Of a DNA stretch of 64,000 nucleotides, positions 34,619 to 46,910 are shown piece after piece. Positions within the stretch are counted from its first letter, which is position 1; every line of letters starts with the position of its first letter. Made by a program: the position numbers and the translations under genes. The stretch comes from Grammothele lineata (Eukaryota > Basidiomycota > Agaricomycetes > Polyporales > Polyporaceae): contig NDFF03000092.1 in NCBI GenBank assembly GCA_002150815.3, positions 417,519 through 481,518 on the forward strand, written 5' to 3'. The notes below the pieces were generated by a model. It was not told where the DNA came from. It saw only the letters and a program-made list of their open reading frames with translations, and made no database searches.

Positions 34619-35047
34619 AGCTTGAGAACTAGTTAGTGACGCGTGGTACGAGGCAAAGACTGTAAACTTACCATGTAAATAGAGCGCTGGAAGTAAGTGG
34701 TCAGCAACAACGAGCAGTTCGTGAAACGTACACGATTATAAGCGTTTCAAGGCAATCACGATAACAGGCTGATGATGTCTGCGATACCAGAGCTTCGTTC
34801 AATTACGAAGCTCGCGCAGCCGCTGACGATGGTCGCTACGAGCTGCGCTCCAAGCCTGGGCCAGTCTTCATCGAACTCCGAGCGTAAAAGATCATACACA
34901 ATGCTGGCGTGAGCCCCATCATTATCATTAATCGTTGGTGCAAGTATTAGGGTATGCGAGAGCAATAATTACCATCATAATAACCAAGCTATGTGACTTC
35001 TTATACCAGCCGTCGTCCATTACCCATTATCTTCCCTCTCTCTACCC
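34619..35047. other. HET promoter and phospholipase 3' flank
   Basis: Contains the HET TATA element (34735-34749). No gene. Confidence 0.5.
34735..34749 (-). promoter_or_regulatory. TATA element of HET gene
   Basis: The same 15-mer ATTATAAGCGTTTCA as upstream of CE15, about 117 nt before the HET start codon on the minus strand. Confidence 0.45.
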
Positions 35048-37172
35048 TCAACCGCTCCAGCAGTACTTCTTCATGCACGAGGTGCATACCCCACTGCGCG
35101 ACTGCCCCAGCGACCTCCTCGACCGGTCCACAACCGCACACGCAAGACACGCAGGCCAAAGCGGGTCCTTGGTCTCCACGCCGCTCTTGGACGTAGAGGG
35201 GATGCCCTGCGTCGCGGTGTCGAACGCCTGGTCCATCATCGCCTGCACCTGGTCGAGCGGGTACGCGGTCTGGCTCGTGCTCGTGTTCGTCACCGCGGTC
35301 TCGCCGAGGGGCGGCCCGCCGTTGGCGAGGTAGATGACGAAGGGAGCGGACGAGGTCGAGGGCAGGTCGCAGCCGAAGAACGTCGGGCGCGTCGTGAGGC
35401 CCTGCGAGAGGAACGTAGACTCGTTCTTTGGCACGGGAGGGAAAGAGTACGTCGAGTTGAAGAGGTTCACGCGGTCCTGAGTGGCCTGTGTGCGTGTGCG
35501 TCAGTACAAAGACGTACGGAAGGATACGGGAGATACGCACGATGAGCGACAAACCCGCGGCCCAGTTCTCGTCGGTATCCGCAACCTATAAAAACGTCAG
35601 AATTGTTTTCCTCAGCGACAGCCTCTCACACACTCACCGCATCGATCGCGAAGATAGTGTCCACCCCGCGCGCCTTGACAAGCAGCGGCTGGTACGGCGT
35701 CACCTCACCGTCGAGTCCACCATCGACGAGATTCAGGATCTTCTGGTTGGAGTCGGGGAACGTGCTGCTCGATACGCCGAAGAAAGGGTTCGGGACCGCG
35801 GACGAGTCGAGTCGGATGTTGGTCTCAGGGAAGTTCGCCTCGAGAGCTTCGATGATGGAACCGATCGCAGTCTCGGAGATCGGCACTCCCTGTAACGTAC
35901 AACACCTGCATGAAGAGGAGTTCAGAAAGCTTAGCGAAAGGACTCACCGAGACGTTGTACTCCATAAAGAGATTCGAAGAGATACCCTCGACGAAGGAGA
36001 GCTGGTCGAAGCCAGTCGCGCAGATGCTGCTGTTGGGCGAGCCGAGGTACTTGGTCGGCGTGAACGCACCAAGAGTGGGGTCCCACGAACCCATCTCATC
36101 TAAGATTGAAGTTATAAGTATTGTGATGCATCACAAACGTAGATCAATGAGCACTTACAGACGTTGAACTCGTAAATCGGATTCTGGAGAGGGATGAAGT
36201 TGTCGGGTTCGATGAACTGCGTGCCGTCGTCCTTGCTCGTGATCGAGTTCGCGAGCACGATCGGGAACGGCTGTGCATGGTTCGCGAAGGACGATCTGCC
36301 GATAAAGAAGGCGGCGCGCGCCGATCACTATCAGCGAGCTGCGGCGGAGCCATGTGGGCGCAGTGTGCTTACAGGGAAGAGACCGAAGAGAGCGTCACGC
36401 CAGCACCGTGCTTCAGTGAAGCGTCGAGGAGGTTGGCCGCAGTCGTCCCGTTGATGAAGTGCCGCGACAGAGCGCGCGCCCAAATGTCCGCGATGGTGAC
36501 CGGGAAGCCCTCCACGTACTTGACGGCGAGCTCGGCGAAGAGCGTGCTGAGGTACTCGTTCACGATGGTGGAGTTATCGCTTGGCGCGAGCAAGTCGAGC
36601 TGCGTCGTCCAGCCCGTCGTGGTGCTTGAGCCAAAGACGAGGTCCGGAATCGTCGGGAAGTTGTTCTGGGCGAGCGATCCGACGAGCCACGAGCCGCCCG
36701 AAAGGCCCGAGAGGTAGGTCGCGGCCTGTAGAAGCCCGCCCGTGCCCGCCTCGACCGAAGACGTGTTCCTGCCGTCAAGCGCGTTGAGAACTCCCGCGCC
36801 GAAGATAGCAGCACGGTGTCCGCCGCCGCTCGTTGCGATACCGAGCTTCGGGAGCAAATCGTCGCCGTGGGTGCCGCGGAGGATCGCATCGACATAGACG
36901 GGGAGCGTCAAAGACGGCAGCGTCTTGAGGTTCGTGAGGTAGCTCAAAAACGCGGAGGGGATGACCTGGGAGCGGCGAGCAGAGATATAGGCCGACTCAG
37001 AGGAGGAGAGGGTCTGCTTGCTCGCGGTGCTGCCGACTTGGCGAACGAGAGTCGTGCCGGAGGGGCACGCGCCGAGGGTGGGCGCATACGCGAGCGACGC
37101 GGCGGACTGGGCAGAGGCAACGGTGAGGATGGAGAGGGCGTAGGGAATGAGGGCGAGGAAGGAGGAACGCAT
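35048..37172 (-). CDS. Secreted phospholipase B / lysophospholipase
   Basis: Six exons (minus): 36373-37172, 36159-36295, 35948-36099, 35638-35889, 35541-35585, 35048-35485; 607 aa, normal for fungal PLB. It removes acyl chains from phospholipids and lysophospholipids outside the cell. Signal peptide ~1-22 (LIPYALSILTVASAQ). The cPLA2-type catalytic set is present: SGGGHRAAIFG (oxyanion loop), GLSGGSWLVG (nucleophile Ser) and LNLVDGGLDGE (Asp). GAFTPTKYLGS and QPFPIVLANSITS are also typical. Many N-x-S/T sites and C-terminal cysteines fit a secreted glycoprotein. It ends CMKKYCWSG without a clear GPI signal. Confidence 0.92.
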
Positions 37173-37260
37173 GGTGATGTCAGTGCCGCAGTCGTAACGG
37201 GTCGTCCGGGGCGCGAGCAGGTGGGGCTGCGCTGGAGGATAGATAGGGGGTGCCGCAGCC

Positions 37261-37266
37261 TATATA
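37261..37266 (-). promoter_or_regulatory. TATA box of phospholipase B
   Basis: TATATA about 90 nt before the start codon on the minus strand. Confidence 0.5.
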
Positions 37267-40200
37267 GCCCAGCGGAAGCAAAGGCTGGTTTCGATCGCAG
37301 CCAGGTACGTCGCAGCGAGGTACAAGAAGGCGGGAAGAGAAGAACATTGGACGGATGACCATGGATGAACGGGCGGGGTGGACGAAAGAAGGGAGATGGA
37401 TTGGCCGGTGCACCGGCTGATCGGGACAGCGTGGAAACGGAGCGCGGCATCTGGCGGCACGCTGGATGATGAGCCACTGCAGAATTAGCGTCGGAGGGCA
37501 TCCCAGTGGAACGCAAAGAAAGAATAGCCGACGCACCCACGCATGCGTGTCAAAGACACCGACAGATCCGTCGTTCGTTGCGACAGCGTTGAACGGTCTG
37601 TAGCTGCACGCATCACAGGCAAACATCGTGGTTAGCGTGCGCGCACAGACAGCGAAGAGGTCAACTTACAAGATCAATGTCGCTCTTGTTGCGATCCGGG
37701 CAATGCAGTCCGATGCGTGATCGTGTCGGGACCATTCCGCGCACGTGACAGCCACAGGAACGTATTAAGCCTTTATGGCGTCAGAGCCTCCAGATCCCAT
37801 CGCACGATAAACGTTGCCTCTCCGACACACCCGCCTTCCGAGCCCCGCCACTTGCTGATCCCCCAATATCCGCCCTGAGGGACAATTCAGGCACAGTAGC
37901 GGTACTCGACCTCCAGGAACGGCCAGTGGGCGATCGCGCTGTATAGGACAAGCCGAGTCGGCTTGAGAATCAGGACGCCTATACTATAAGGTCACCATCG
38001 TTCGAAGCTCCTCTGTTGGCGTGGAAGCCTTAGCATGTGCACATTGTCGGGTATCTAAGAAGTTGTGAGCGCATGCATGACTTCTCGATAGAACGCCGTA
38101 AGAAAGAAAAGGGGTCTACGCAATATTTAGGAGTGATGAAAAGTGATGTCAGTTGACGGAACGGTTGCCGACCCAGGAAGACCGATGAGTGCAAAGGTAC
38201 CGGCTTGTACTTCGCCGGACCCAGGTAGCAGGTGATAGCAAAAATTCGCCAGCGAACACGAGCGCCGCTTTGATGGAGGGCTGCGGTGAAGGCTCCGAGT
38301 GAGTACCTGCACGCACATTATTATCCTGCAGAGGAAGTTTTGTCTCCTCGGAGGTGCGGAAGACGCCGCAGTGGACTCGGAGAAAACGGCTTCGGGAGGC
38401 GGGACGGTTCCTGGTCAGTCATCATCCGGGATGGGGAACATGCCCTCGGACTGTGGCTCACGCCACAGTCTGACACGGCACCGGGCAACGCTTCGAGCGG
38501 TCCCGCGTGCCTTACGTTAAGCCCTATGCGTTCTACTTGTCGGAGGTCACGCCAAATCTTACGCATAAATATTAAAAAAACTACGGGGAGCGGAATGCGG
38601 TGGAGGGAGGAGGAAGGGAAGCGGCATGCAACGGAGAATCGAAACACCCGGAGGACATATTCTCCGAGTCTGAACGCTCGCGCGCACCGCCAGGGCATGA
38701 GCCCCGTTCAAGTATCGGAAGCAGGAAGTTTTTAACCACTCACAGGCCTGATCATGTCTCCGTATCCTCCTCCAGCTGACTGACACTCCAACGACGGCTT
38801 GCCTTGCGCACACACATTCCCCAACTTCGTGTGCGACAAACGGCTGAGACTCTCCCGAACACGTAGGAGAGTAGCTTCACAAGCATCGTAGTATCATATA
38901 ACATGTCAAATGTTTGACATATGAATGCGAGATAACTATCGCTTGCGTGGCTTGACCCAGTCACTATACAGCTTACGTCTCGTACCGCCTCTTAGCGGCT
39001 TGATTAACATTAGAGGCGTATGCAACGAAAACAGATGCTAGTAGCAGATATTGGTCCTCTCTTCTAGTTTCCGCGCACTCGAGAATGTGTGGGAGAGGTA
39101 ACAAGAGTTTGGGGATGATAGTGACGCAGGCTGCAATGGCTGGTCTTGACTGACGGCCGCGGAGGGCCTGGGAGAGACCGCAAGTTTGGGCGCTACATAT
39201 GTAACTAGCGCCGACACTGGACGCGTGACGTCACCAGGCGACGACCGACTTGCCTCCTACTACCAACATTCTGCCTTCGCCGCTTTACCTTTCTCAATGC
39301 CATACACCTCACATGAACATTGATGAACACGGATGTACTTTGTGTATGAACTTCTCTCAAGAGCAGAACAATGAAGTTTAAAAACCAAGAGAAACGCGAC
39401 GCGACGTCGGAATGGAATCTCAATTTGAAGGTGACTCCGAGTCGAACGCAAGTCGCGGTTGTACGATATCGTGTTACAACAGTTAGGCAGTACATCGTAG
39501 AGACGCAATCCGTCAATCAAGGTGAGCTCACAGTTAGCTCATTGTTAATCAACCGCTCATATTCCCCAGAGATCATGGTGTCGTGTTAGTGTCAGATAAC
39601 CGGCCCTTGCACGCTCAGTCAGACAGGGCCTAGCGGCCCCTGGACAGCCTCTGCGGAGCATCGAGAGTCACATTAGAGCCACAAAGCGGTAACACTAGAC
39701 ACCCACCAGCACACCCTGCGAGGTGCTTGTTCTGTCGGCGTCGTGCCTCTCGGCTGGAACGACCGAACCACTACGCAGAACTCAGCAAGCGTCAAGCCTT
39801 CCTTCGAGTGCCCTATCCGCAACTCACAATAACGTGGGGACATAATGCTATGAACCGTCAGACTTTGTAAGACTGGACTGATAGTGAGACACTCTCATGC
39901 TTACGCTTTGTCCCATAGTCTCGACGACAGGTCTCACCCCGGGCAGCGTACAGCTGACGCTTGAGCCACCCACCCGGGAGCCTGGCGCATAATGTCGACG
40001 CTTAGTTGTCGCGGGGTCGCGTATGGCCATAAGCGACAGCGCGAAGGCCAAAGTCGACTCCGCAGATTCATCCCTGACGATTGGCGGGATAAAGGAGGCT
40101 CTAGCTCACCATCAAGCTCAGTCCGTTATGCTTCGTGCCAGACGCTTTGCCAAGTGTGCGCAACATGCCCTAGCTCTCCTTCGCCACCGGACCACAGTCT

Positions 40201-40302
40201 GTGCACTAGGCGAGTTGGTGGCGATCCCGTCTCGCTTTACCAGGATGGAGCCTCTGCTGTCAACAAGCTTGCCCGTCGCCCTCGGCCTCACCCCCCGTTC
40301 GG

Positions 40303-40310
40303 TATATAAA
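40303..40310 (+). promoter_or_regulatory. TATA box of gene B
   Basis: TATATAAA in the same CGGTATATAAACC context as gene A. A 5'UTR intron at 40371-40438 lies between it and the start. Confidence 0.6.
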
Positions 40311-40481
40311 CCTTTCCCCTTCCTCCCTCAAGTCCCAGACCCACCCAACGCACTGTCGTCTGCACCAAAGGTAGTGTTCTTCTCCCATCTCCCCAAGACC
40401 GTCTGCTGGATACTGACTCGTAATCTCTCCTTGTTTAGTCGTTCTGAAGAGCCTCTCAGCATCCGCCGTACTTGCCGCATC

Positions 40482-41243
40482 ATGAATTATCTTCGTTTGA
40501 TTACGGACCAGAACGCGTCCGTGTGGGTGGATCCTCAGTTCGTAGTCTTGGAGTCCGCCGAAAAACCCTACGGAAAAATGACAGACCGACCCTCCAACCA
40601 ACGCGAATGGAACGGGATCGATAGGGCGCAATGCGTCTTTGAGCGTTCCAACGGGAATGTCGGGTGGGCGTACGACGAAGTAAAGGAAGGCGCCACCGGA
40701 GTCTTCTGCGGCTCTAAAAAGGAAGCATTTTGGATTATTACCCAGCAGAAGGAGGTGCGGCGGATCCCTTGGGGCATACATATCGGCAAGTTCATCATCA
40801 GGGTGTGTATGTTTCCCACGGTCTTCAACTCTTCACATACTTAATAGCGGGTTTGAATCAGGGGTGGGGCGTGGAAGATCTCCCGGTGAAGGGAAAGCCA
40901 GAGTTCGAACTTTTGCTTCACGTGGACGAGGGCAAAGTCAAGCCCCTCACGAAACTCCGCCTAGCTAACGCGATCTTCAGTTGTATTGAGGATGCTCTGG
41001 CCAAGAACGCGCGTCCGAAGGTGAGTATCCGATACTATGTTTAATGCTGGCAGTACCGATGATGCTCACATGCCACGATGGAACCATCAGAACGCCGAAG
41101 CGCTGGGTGCAGCAGCGAATTACCTCGCGCTGCCGGTTAACGCGCGGGCTACGGTGTCTATGAAGGACTTGGCCGTCCTATGGGTTGAGAACTTAGGCGA
41201 GGAAGACGCCACTTTCATCGTGACGCTCGGGATCCGCCGCTAG
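40482..41243 (+). CDS. Uncharacterised protein, gene B (paralogue of gene A)
   Basis: Exons 40482-40802, 40862-41020, 41091-41243; 210 aa. Aligns with gene A throughout: TDRPSNQREWNGIDRAQCVF versus ARPSNQRQWDGIYKTQCVF, then the LRLANAIFSCIEDALAKNA block and the end LWVENLGEEDATFIVTLGIRR. No signal peptide, membrane span or known motif. The last intron must end at 41090, because splicing at the earlier AG (41053) meets a stop at once. Both copies keep an open frame and the same gene structure, which argues that both are expressed. Function unknown; I do not recognise the family. Confidence 0.75.
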
Positions 41244-41763
41244 TCATAGTCTCTTTGCGTATACTTGTATCTGGATTGTATTATGTCGCTATGTTCCTGA
41301 TGGTATCGATTCTGGTTTTGAATCTGTGTCTCTGCACGCAAGCCTGCCTCAGTCCGTTGAATCTGACGTACCCCGCGTTGACGGTCAGCAAACACAACCA
41401 ACGCGAGAATATTGGAACAACACGAGCCCTAAGCACCTCTACTCCGAGTCTGTGAGCTACATGTTTTGATTTTGATGAGCCCGAGAGCGGATCTGTCGCT
41501 TGTTATATCGGGCTGGCGTACAGTCTGAGTGGCTCGATACATGAGTGAGGTAGAACGGCTCCGACCATGTGCACGATTCTTTGAAGGTTGTGCTTGGCCA
41601 GTCAATCAGCGAATCTACGCATGCGTACGCAGCCTTTCCACAACCGAACGTAGAAGTACACGCGCGGTCACAGTATTTCGTATTATCGTTCACGCTCCCT
41701 GGACACGTATTCAAGCTAGCCACCACATCTCTCCCAGTCGGCCTTGGGCCGCCAGTAAGCCTC

Positions 41764-43272
41764 TCACCAACCCAGCTGCTCATACGTCCATCCGAACACC
41801 TTCCCCTGCTTGTTCGCTACGGTACAGAGACGCTGACCACGGTCGAGCCCGCTGATGCGCTGCACGTCCTCCGGGTCCAGAGTCGGAAGCTAGCGCAAAC
41901 GCCCACGTCAGTTTCCACGTCGTGAATACAAGGGACACGATAACGACGTACGGTGATGTTGTCCTTCTGGCGCTGGGCGTCCTTGCTCCCCGGCACCACC
42001 GAGACACCGCGAGCGATGTGCCATGCAAGGATAATCTGGGCCGGCGAGACATTGTATTTCTTGGCTAGCTCGCCGATCGTTGGGTCTCCTCGGACAGTGT
42101 CATACCCTAGTAGATGGCACGAAGTTGGTCATGAACGTCTGAACTACTTGAGGGCACCGAGAGGGCTTACCAGTGGGAGTGCATGCAGTCAGAACGATGC
42201 CCTTCGAGTCGCAGTAATCCTTCAGATCCTGCTGGATGAGGTACGGGTGCATTCTAAATGTACGCAAGTCGACTGGTCACAATCAAGTGGATAGGTTGAA
42301 ATCATGAACGCGACTCACTCAACCTGGTTGACCGCTGGTACGACCTTGGCTGTCTCAAATAGTTTCTCCAGGCTAAGTGAAAGCGCGGGGGGTAGTCAGG
42401 ACCCCGACGGCAGGCGATCCGCGCGTAGGATCACTCACTTTTTGATGGAGAAGTTGCTGACCCCGATGGCTTTCGCCTTCCCGCTCTCGTAGAACCTCTC
42501 CATGTGCTTCCATGTCTCGTTGAAAAGGGGCGTGTCGTAGCAAATGAGGTTTCCCGTCTCGTCGTTAACGTCATTTCCACTCGCTATGGCAAGATGAGAA
42601 ACAGTGCGCGCCCTTGATGAAATACAACGTACGATCGTAGCGAGCGGTCTGCGGCCAGTGAAGCAGGAACTAAGGGCACGAAATGTTAGGCGAGCTCGCA
42701 GGTTGTAAGGAGGTACGCGCGACATACCAAATCGACATAATCAGTGTCCAAATTCCTGAGTGACTCCTCGAAGTACTGCCCTGCGAACACCGCCTGGTGC
42801 TGATAACTGAGAGGAATGAGGAACACGCAATATCGCATAATTTGTCGGATACTCGTTGGAGCTTAGTTGTGATCCAAATCTGTTCACGAGGGATGCCCGA
42901 CTTCTTGATCGCCTCCGCCGTCGCCTTCTCCGTTCCTACGAGACACTGAGTTCCGGTATTCGACGCAGATGTAATGCAGGAGACTCACCATATAACCACG
43001 CGGTGTCAATCAGCCGATACCCTGACTAGGGATCACGCCCTTTCAGACCACATCGGCATTCGAGATGCTTCGGAAGACTCACCTCAAGAGCAGGGACCAT
43101 GAACTTCCACGCGTTCGCTCGGCCCTCCTGCGTGAACCCACCCCATCCACCCAGCCCTAACAGAACCTCCTGTTAGCGACAGTATGCCAGATCACACCAT
43201 CGCGAAATCATACGCACCGACAGCGGGCATCTTGGCGCCAGTGTTCAGCGTGAAGAAGGGCACAATAGACAT
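41764..43272 (-). CDS. Aldo-keto reductase 1
   Basis: Eleven exons (minus): 43218-43272, 43083-43156, 42989-43025, 42853-42935, 42728-42799, 42633-42669, 42439-42583, 42319-42372, 42171-42253, 41952-42106, 41764-41889; 306 aa. NADPH-dependent cytosolic reductase of carbonyls; substrate unknown. The catalytic tetrad is visible: D50 and Y55 in [13 protein letters not shown]80 in ITTKL, H111 in [26 protein letters not shown] and [15 protein letters not shown] follow. The intron 4 donor of copy 2 (GTGAGTATC) is ACGAGTATC here. I place the donor 4 nt further (CGA|GTATCC) with the acceptor moved to TTATCAG, which restores frame with one residue fewer (KLQRHQ versus KLHNQHQ). Otherwise intact. Confidence 0.85.
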
Positions 43273-43336
43273 GATGAGGCTTCAAAGTTTGCAGGCTGTC
43301 TATGGCAAACGGGCGTCCAGGTGCTGCGGTGTCAGT

Positions 43337-43346
43337 CTTAAATAGT
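43337..43346 (-). promoter_or_regulatory. TATA-like element of AKR1
   Basis: CTATTTAAG in a block conserved with 48557-48567, about 70 nt before the start codon. Confidence 0.4.
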
Positions 43347-45368
43347 TGAAAATTCGATAGACCTACCCTCTTACCAAGCGCCATTTCGATGTTGGGTCGG
43401 GGACTGGTAGTGAGTACCGCTTGACTTCCGGGTGTGACGTGTGGCGACTGTTGATAACTAAGACAGGCCGGGAGGTCGGTCGAGGTAATCATGCCGTGGA
43501 TCTGTGAGGACAACGCAAGCCTTTCCGAAAGCCCGGCATCATATGTACGCAACCATCCGGGGGTGGATTCACCTTCTTTCGCAATCGCCACGGTTATTGC
43601 TACCATCTGTGCTGGCAGAGCTCGGCTGGCTCACGTGGATTGGCTGGGGGACACTGCGCCTGTGCCGTGTCCGTTGCACAGGCTTTGATCGACGATCGGC
43701 GAGATACTTGGCACAAGAACAAACAGGGAAAAACATGGGTCTTGTGTGTGCAATTAAGGACGTAAGAACGCACCTCAAGCCGAACCAAGTCCCACTCTGA
43801 GCTACTCGACCAGTATACAACTGCGTCTCGGCCGTCGATACGCTCTGTAATCTTCGGACTCTCCCGATAGAATGATTTCTCCGGGGGCCCATCGTGTGAC
43901 GGACCAAGGCTAGGCTCGCTGGCGAAAGCATGGAGATACTTAATCTTGAAAGAAGATATGCCGAGCGTAGAATTCGGCACCTGCGAGACCCTCAGCGTCA
44001 GCTCAGATGGCCCGCGTCAGAAAAAGAGAGGCGTACGCTGCATTTTATCCGATGCATGCTGTGAAAAAAACCGTCGCCGAGGCACGCATAAACATGATAT
44101 GTGGTGATGAGATAAGTATGAACGACCACGGTCGGCGACTGGGCTCAGGTAACGACATCATGATAATGGGAGGAACGGGAGATGACGGACGCCATCGCCG
44201 GCCAGCCGCGTCATTCGCGGTGCCATCCGGCTAGACGCTCAGTAAGCCTGGCACACGTGCCCTGAGTGAGTAGGCCGGGGGTTGCGCCCTAGTAGTAGTA
44301 CTGTCCGACTCCGAGTCCTCCGAGTCCGGTAGGGCATCTACTGAGTAGCTAGCAGTAGTCATACGTTCAGCCAGATAATAGTTCAGCCAGATAGTAGGAA
44401 TCGGACCTGCTTGTGTGTGTGGGCCGGCCGTCACATAGCGTCGTCGAAATGGTCCTACCCCCGTCGTCGTCGTCACAAGTCACTTGAATTGAATCGCTTC
44501 CATAAACCACATAACAGGCTCATTCTCTTATCTGAGACTTGTGCGTGTGTGGCTGTCTACATGTAGACGAGCGGTTTGACACGGAGCGAAATGTCTGGAC
44601 GTCAATATTTGTTCAACACGAGCAGGAGGACCCCATATACTGAGTCAAGGGAACCACGCCCGGTGGTATACATGAGCTACAGTCATGCAACTACCATCAT
44701 GATGTGAATACCACCAAGCACCTGAAATTCTGCCATGAGAGTGCGGATGGTAGGGATCCGAATCAAGGCGAGCGAACGCACATTTGTCGACCGATTTAGA
44801 CTAAACGTGCCGAGGACGGGGTAGATCATCAGGGAACTAAGGTTCAATGCTGACTCGAGCACAGGAAGGAAAACGATATGATACGATGGAACAAATAAAC
44901 GAGCGATACAGTGTATGAGCTATGGTGGAATCTACGGAGTGACGGCTACAGAGACACTACGCGGTACTGTACCAGACAGCAAGGAAGCAACATAGAAAGT
45001 GCAGGGATGAGCAGGAGGGGTGTGGGCGCGGGTGTCGAGACTTGAGGGGTGTTAATCGAGGGGAATTCCGACAGTGGCTTGAAAGGCCGAATCGCTTTCG
45101 CCGAAATTGGATAGGGAAATTAGCAAGATGTCATCGAGGTTGATGACCTCGGGGAGGGTCCAGAACCATCGTTCGCCCTCTGACTCCGGTTCGCGCTGTA
45201 GAACTTGCTAAGAGGAGTTGAGGAACTAATGCTGTGGACTGTACCACGAAAGTGCCTCACCTTGAGACTGTGATACATAGCAGCGCGAATCTTTTGCGCC
45301 AGGGCAAGCTTCGTGACCTGGCTGGCGACTACATCAAGCTTGATGGATGTGTTGATTTCACCCTGAAC

Positions 45369-45440
45369 GCGTTCACCATGCCGCTTCTGAATGTGTTCAC
45401 CATGCCGCTTCTGAGTGCGTTCACCACGCCGCCTCTGAAT
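45369..45440. repeat. 24-bp minisatellite, three copies
   Basis: Unit GCGTTCACCATGCCGCTTCT plus GAAT, repeated three times with 1-3 changes. A 24-nt unit keeps frame, so both strands stay open across it (AFTMPLLN on plus, QKRHGEHI on minus). No gene is established here. Confidence 0.85.
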
Positions 45441-46910
45441 GCGAGCGGTCATATGGACATAGCCTTCCCACTAAACGTCGCCGTATCAGCCTGTTTTCAA
45501 AGATACAGGAATTGAAGGCGCACTCTAATGGTGAAAGTCAAGTTTCGCACGTGAGGTGCGGAAGGGAATGCTAGCTCATGTGCGCCCGCAAGGTGGTTGA
45601 CATGGGTCTTCATCACTTCACTCAAATACCGCCCCTCATGCCCATTCGCCATTAGGAAGCAACATTCCCCTGCTTTTTCCCAGAGGCTGCCGTTGTATCG
45701 AGCATGGGGGCTCCTCCTTGGCGAGAGCACCATGACTGGACGGCCATTCGGCGACGCAATAATGGAGGACGGGGGGAGGGCTGCTGCCTCCACTGCACCG
45801 TACAGTGAGGAGGATGTATCATGATGGAAAGGAAATTGGTTCATGATGGAAATACAGGGTCAAGTGCAGAAAAAGAGTGTGTAGAAGGATGAAGCGCACA
45901 AGTGAGGAATGGGCAGGAAAGGCTGGAACTTGAGACATCCTGAGCAGGATGCGTGCGAGGTTTATATACATCGAGTTCAAGCTTTGGAAACGTAGGGCTC
46001 TACGAGCTTTGGCTTTGCAGGCTTCAGGGGCTAAGCGAACGAGACATGCCAGACACTCGTCCGGATTTGGTCTTAACCAGCCACAAGAAAGCCTTCGAAA
46101 GAAGTTCCGGAAGGCAATCTTATTGTTATCCATTCGCTTTAACAGTCTGATCGAGCGTGTCGCACCGACCTCAATCGACGGCCACGCTCGACTCAACAGC
46201 AGCAAACAGTTCCAGGCTCCCCTCCGGGCAACTCGTAGCGACAAGCACGTACCTTCCCGCAGAGAAATGCAGCGGTCCATTGGACGAGCTGGTGCGCTTG
46301 CTCCGTTCGTTTGGTGCCGCAGATATGTGGGACGGGCCCGTGCGTGAAACCGCGCCCACGACGTGGCTCTTGACGGCTTCGATTAGGGGAAATGATGGAC
46401 ACCAAACGTCACTAGGCAGCCTATGGTTTCTGCTTGTCCCTCTTCAAAGCGCGTCGCGCAAATGTATGATCCGAATGGCGTGGAAGGGGGCCACAACGCT
46501 ATCGACGCGGCACCAGGCGGGGGGAGCTTGCGCTGGAGGCAGCCTGGAGATACGCCGCGCGTATAACCACCCAGAGTCGTATACAGACATAGCATTTGTT
46601 ACGAAGAAGCTGAGGCCAGGCAAGCGAGTCCGGAGAGGATAGCTGAGCTGCAGGGGATGAGAGACGAGAGCACGGACGCAGGAACGCGCACCACGGTTGC
46701 AGAGGTCGCGGCCGGAAGTCAGGAATTAGACGCCCAAAACAACCGCTCAGAAATATTGCTCCCCGTCTTTCCCTTCGACCCCCACTCTACAGCCATCGCC
46801 GGGAGGTCGGTCCCTCACTGGGTGCATCTACCGCCATAGCTGGCGGTGTCCAATTGCATCGCAGGTGACAACATCTCAGACTATCGTACACACGCCCTTC
46901 ATGGATTCCA

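Larger units (their letters stand above)
37173..40481. other. Intergenic 3.3 kb; 3' part is gene B promoter block
   Basis: 37173-39900 has no supported gene. A minus-strand stretch near 37540-37630 faintly resembles a WD40 blade but stands alone. From 39905 on it is the duplicated upstream region of gene B. Confidence 0.5.
39905..41243 (+). repeat. Dispersed duplication, copy 2 (promoter + gene B)
   Basis: Partner of 6085-7453. Shared landmarks in order: GTCCCAT...GACAGGTCTCACC, TTTACCAGGATGGAGCCTCT, the TATA box, a 68-nt 5'UTR intron, and three coding exons with the same phases. Confidence 0.85.
41715..44241. repeat. 2.5 kb direct duplication, copy 1
   Basis: Homologous in the same orientation to 46911-49438. 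It covers the whole aldo-keto reductase gene, its promoter and about 850 bp further upstream, ending at TAGACGCTCA in both copies. The two copies are almost equal in length. Confidence 0.85.

Noticed and set aside
37540..37630. WD40-like blade (FNAVATNDGSVGVFDTHAW) on minus strand
   Set aside because: A single short segment with no neighbouring blades or splice-linked exons; too little to call a remnant.
45819..46642. Overlapping 153- and 161-codon frames on opposite strands
   Set aside because: No motif in either and the plus frame opens with GTG. Treated as non-coding.
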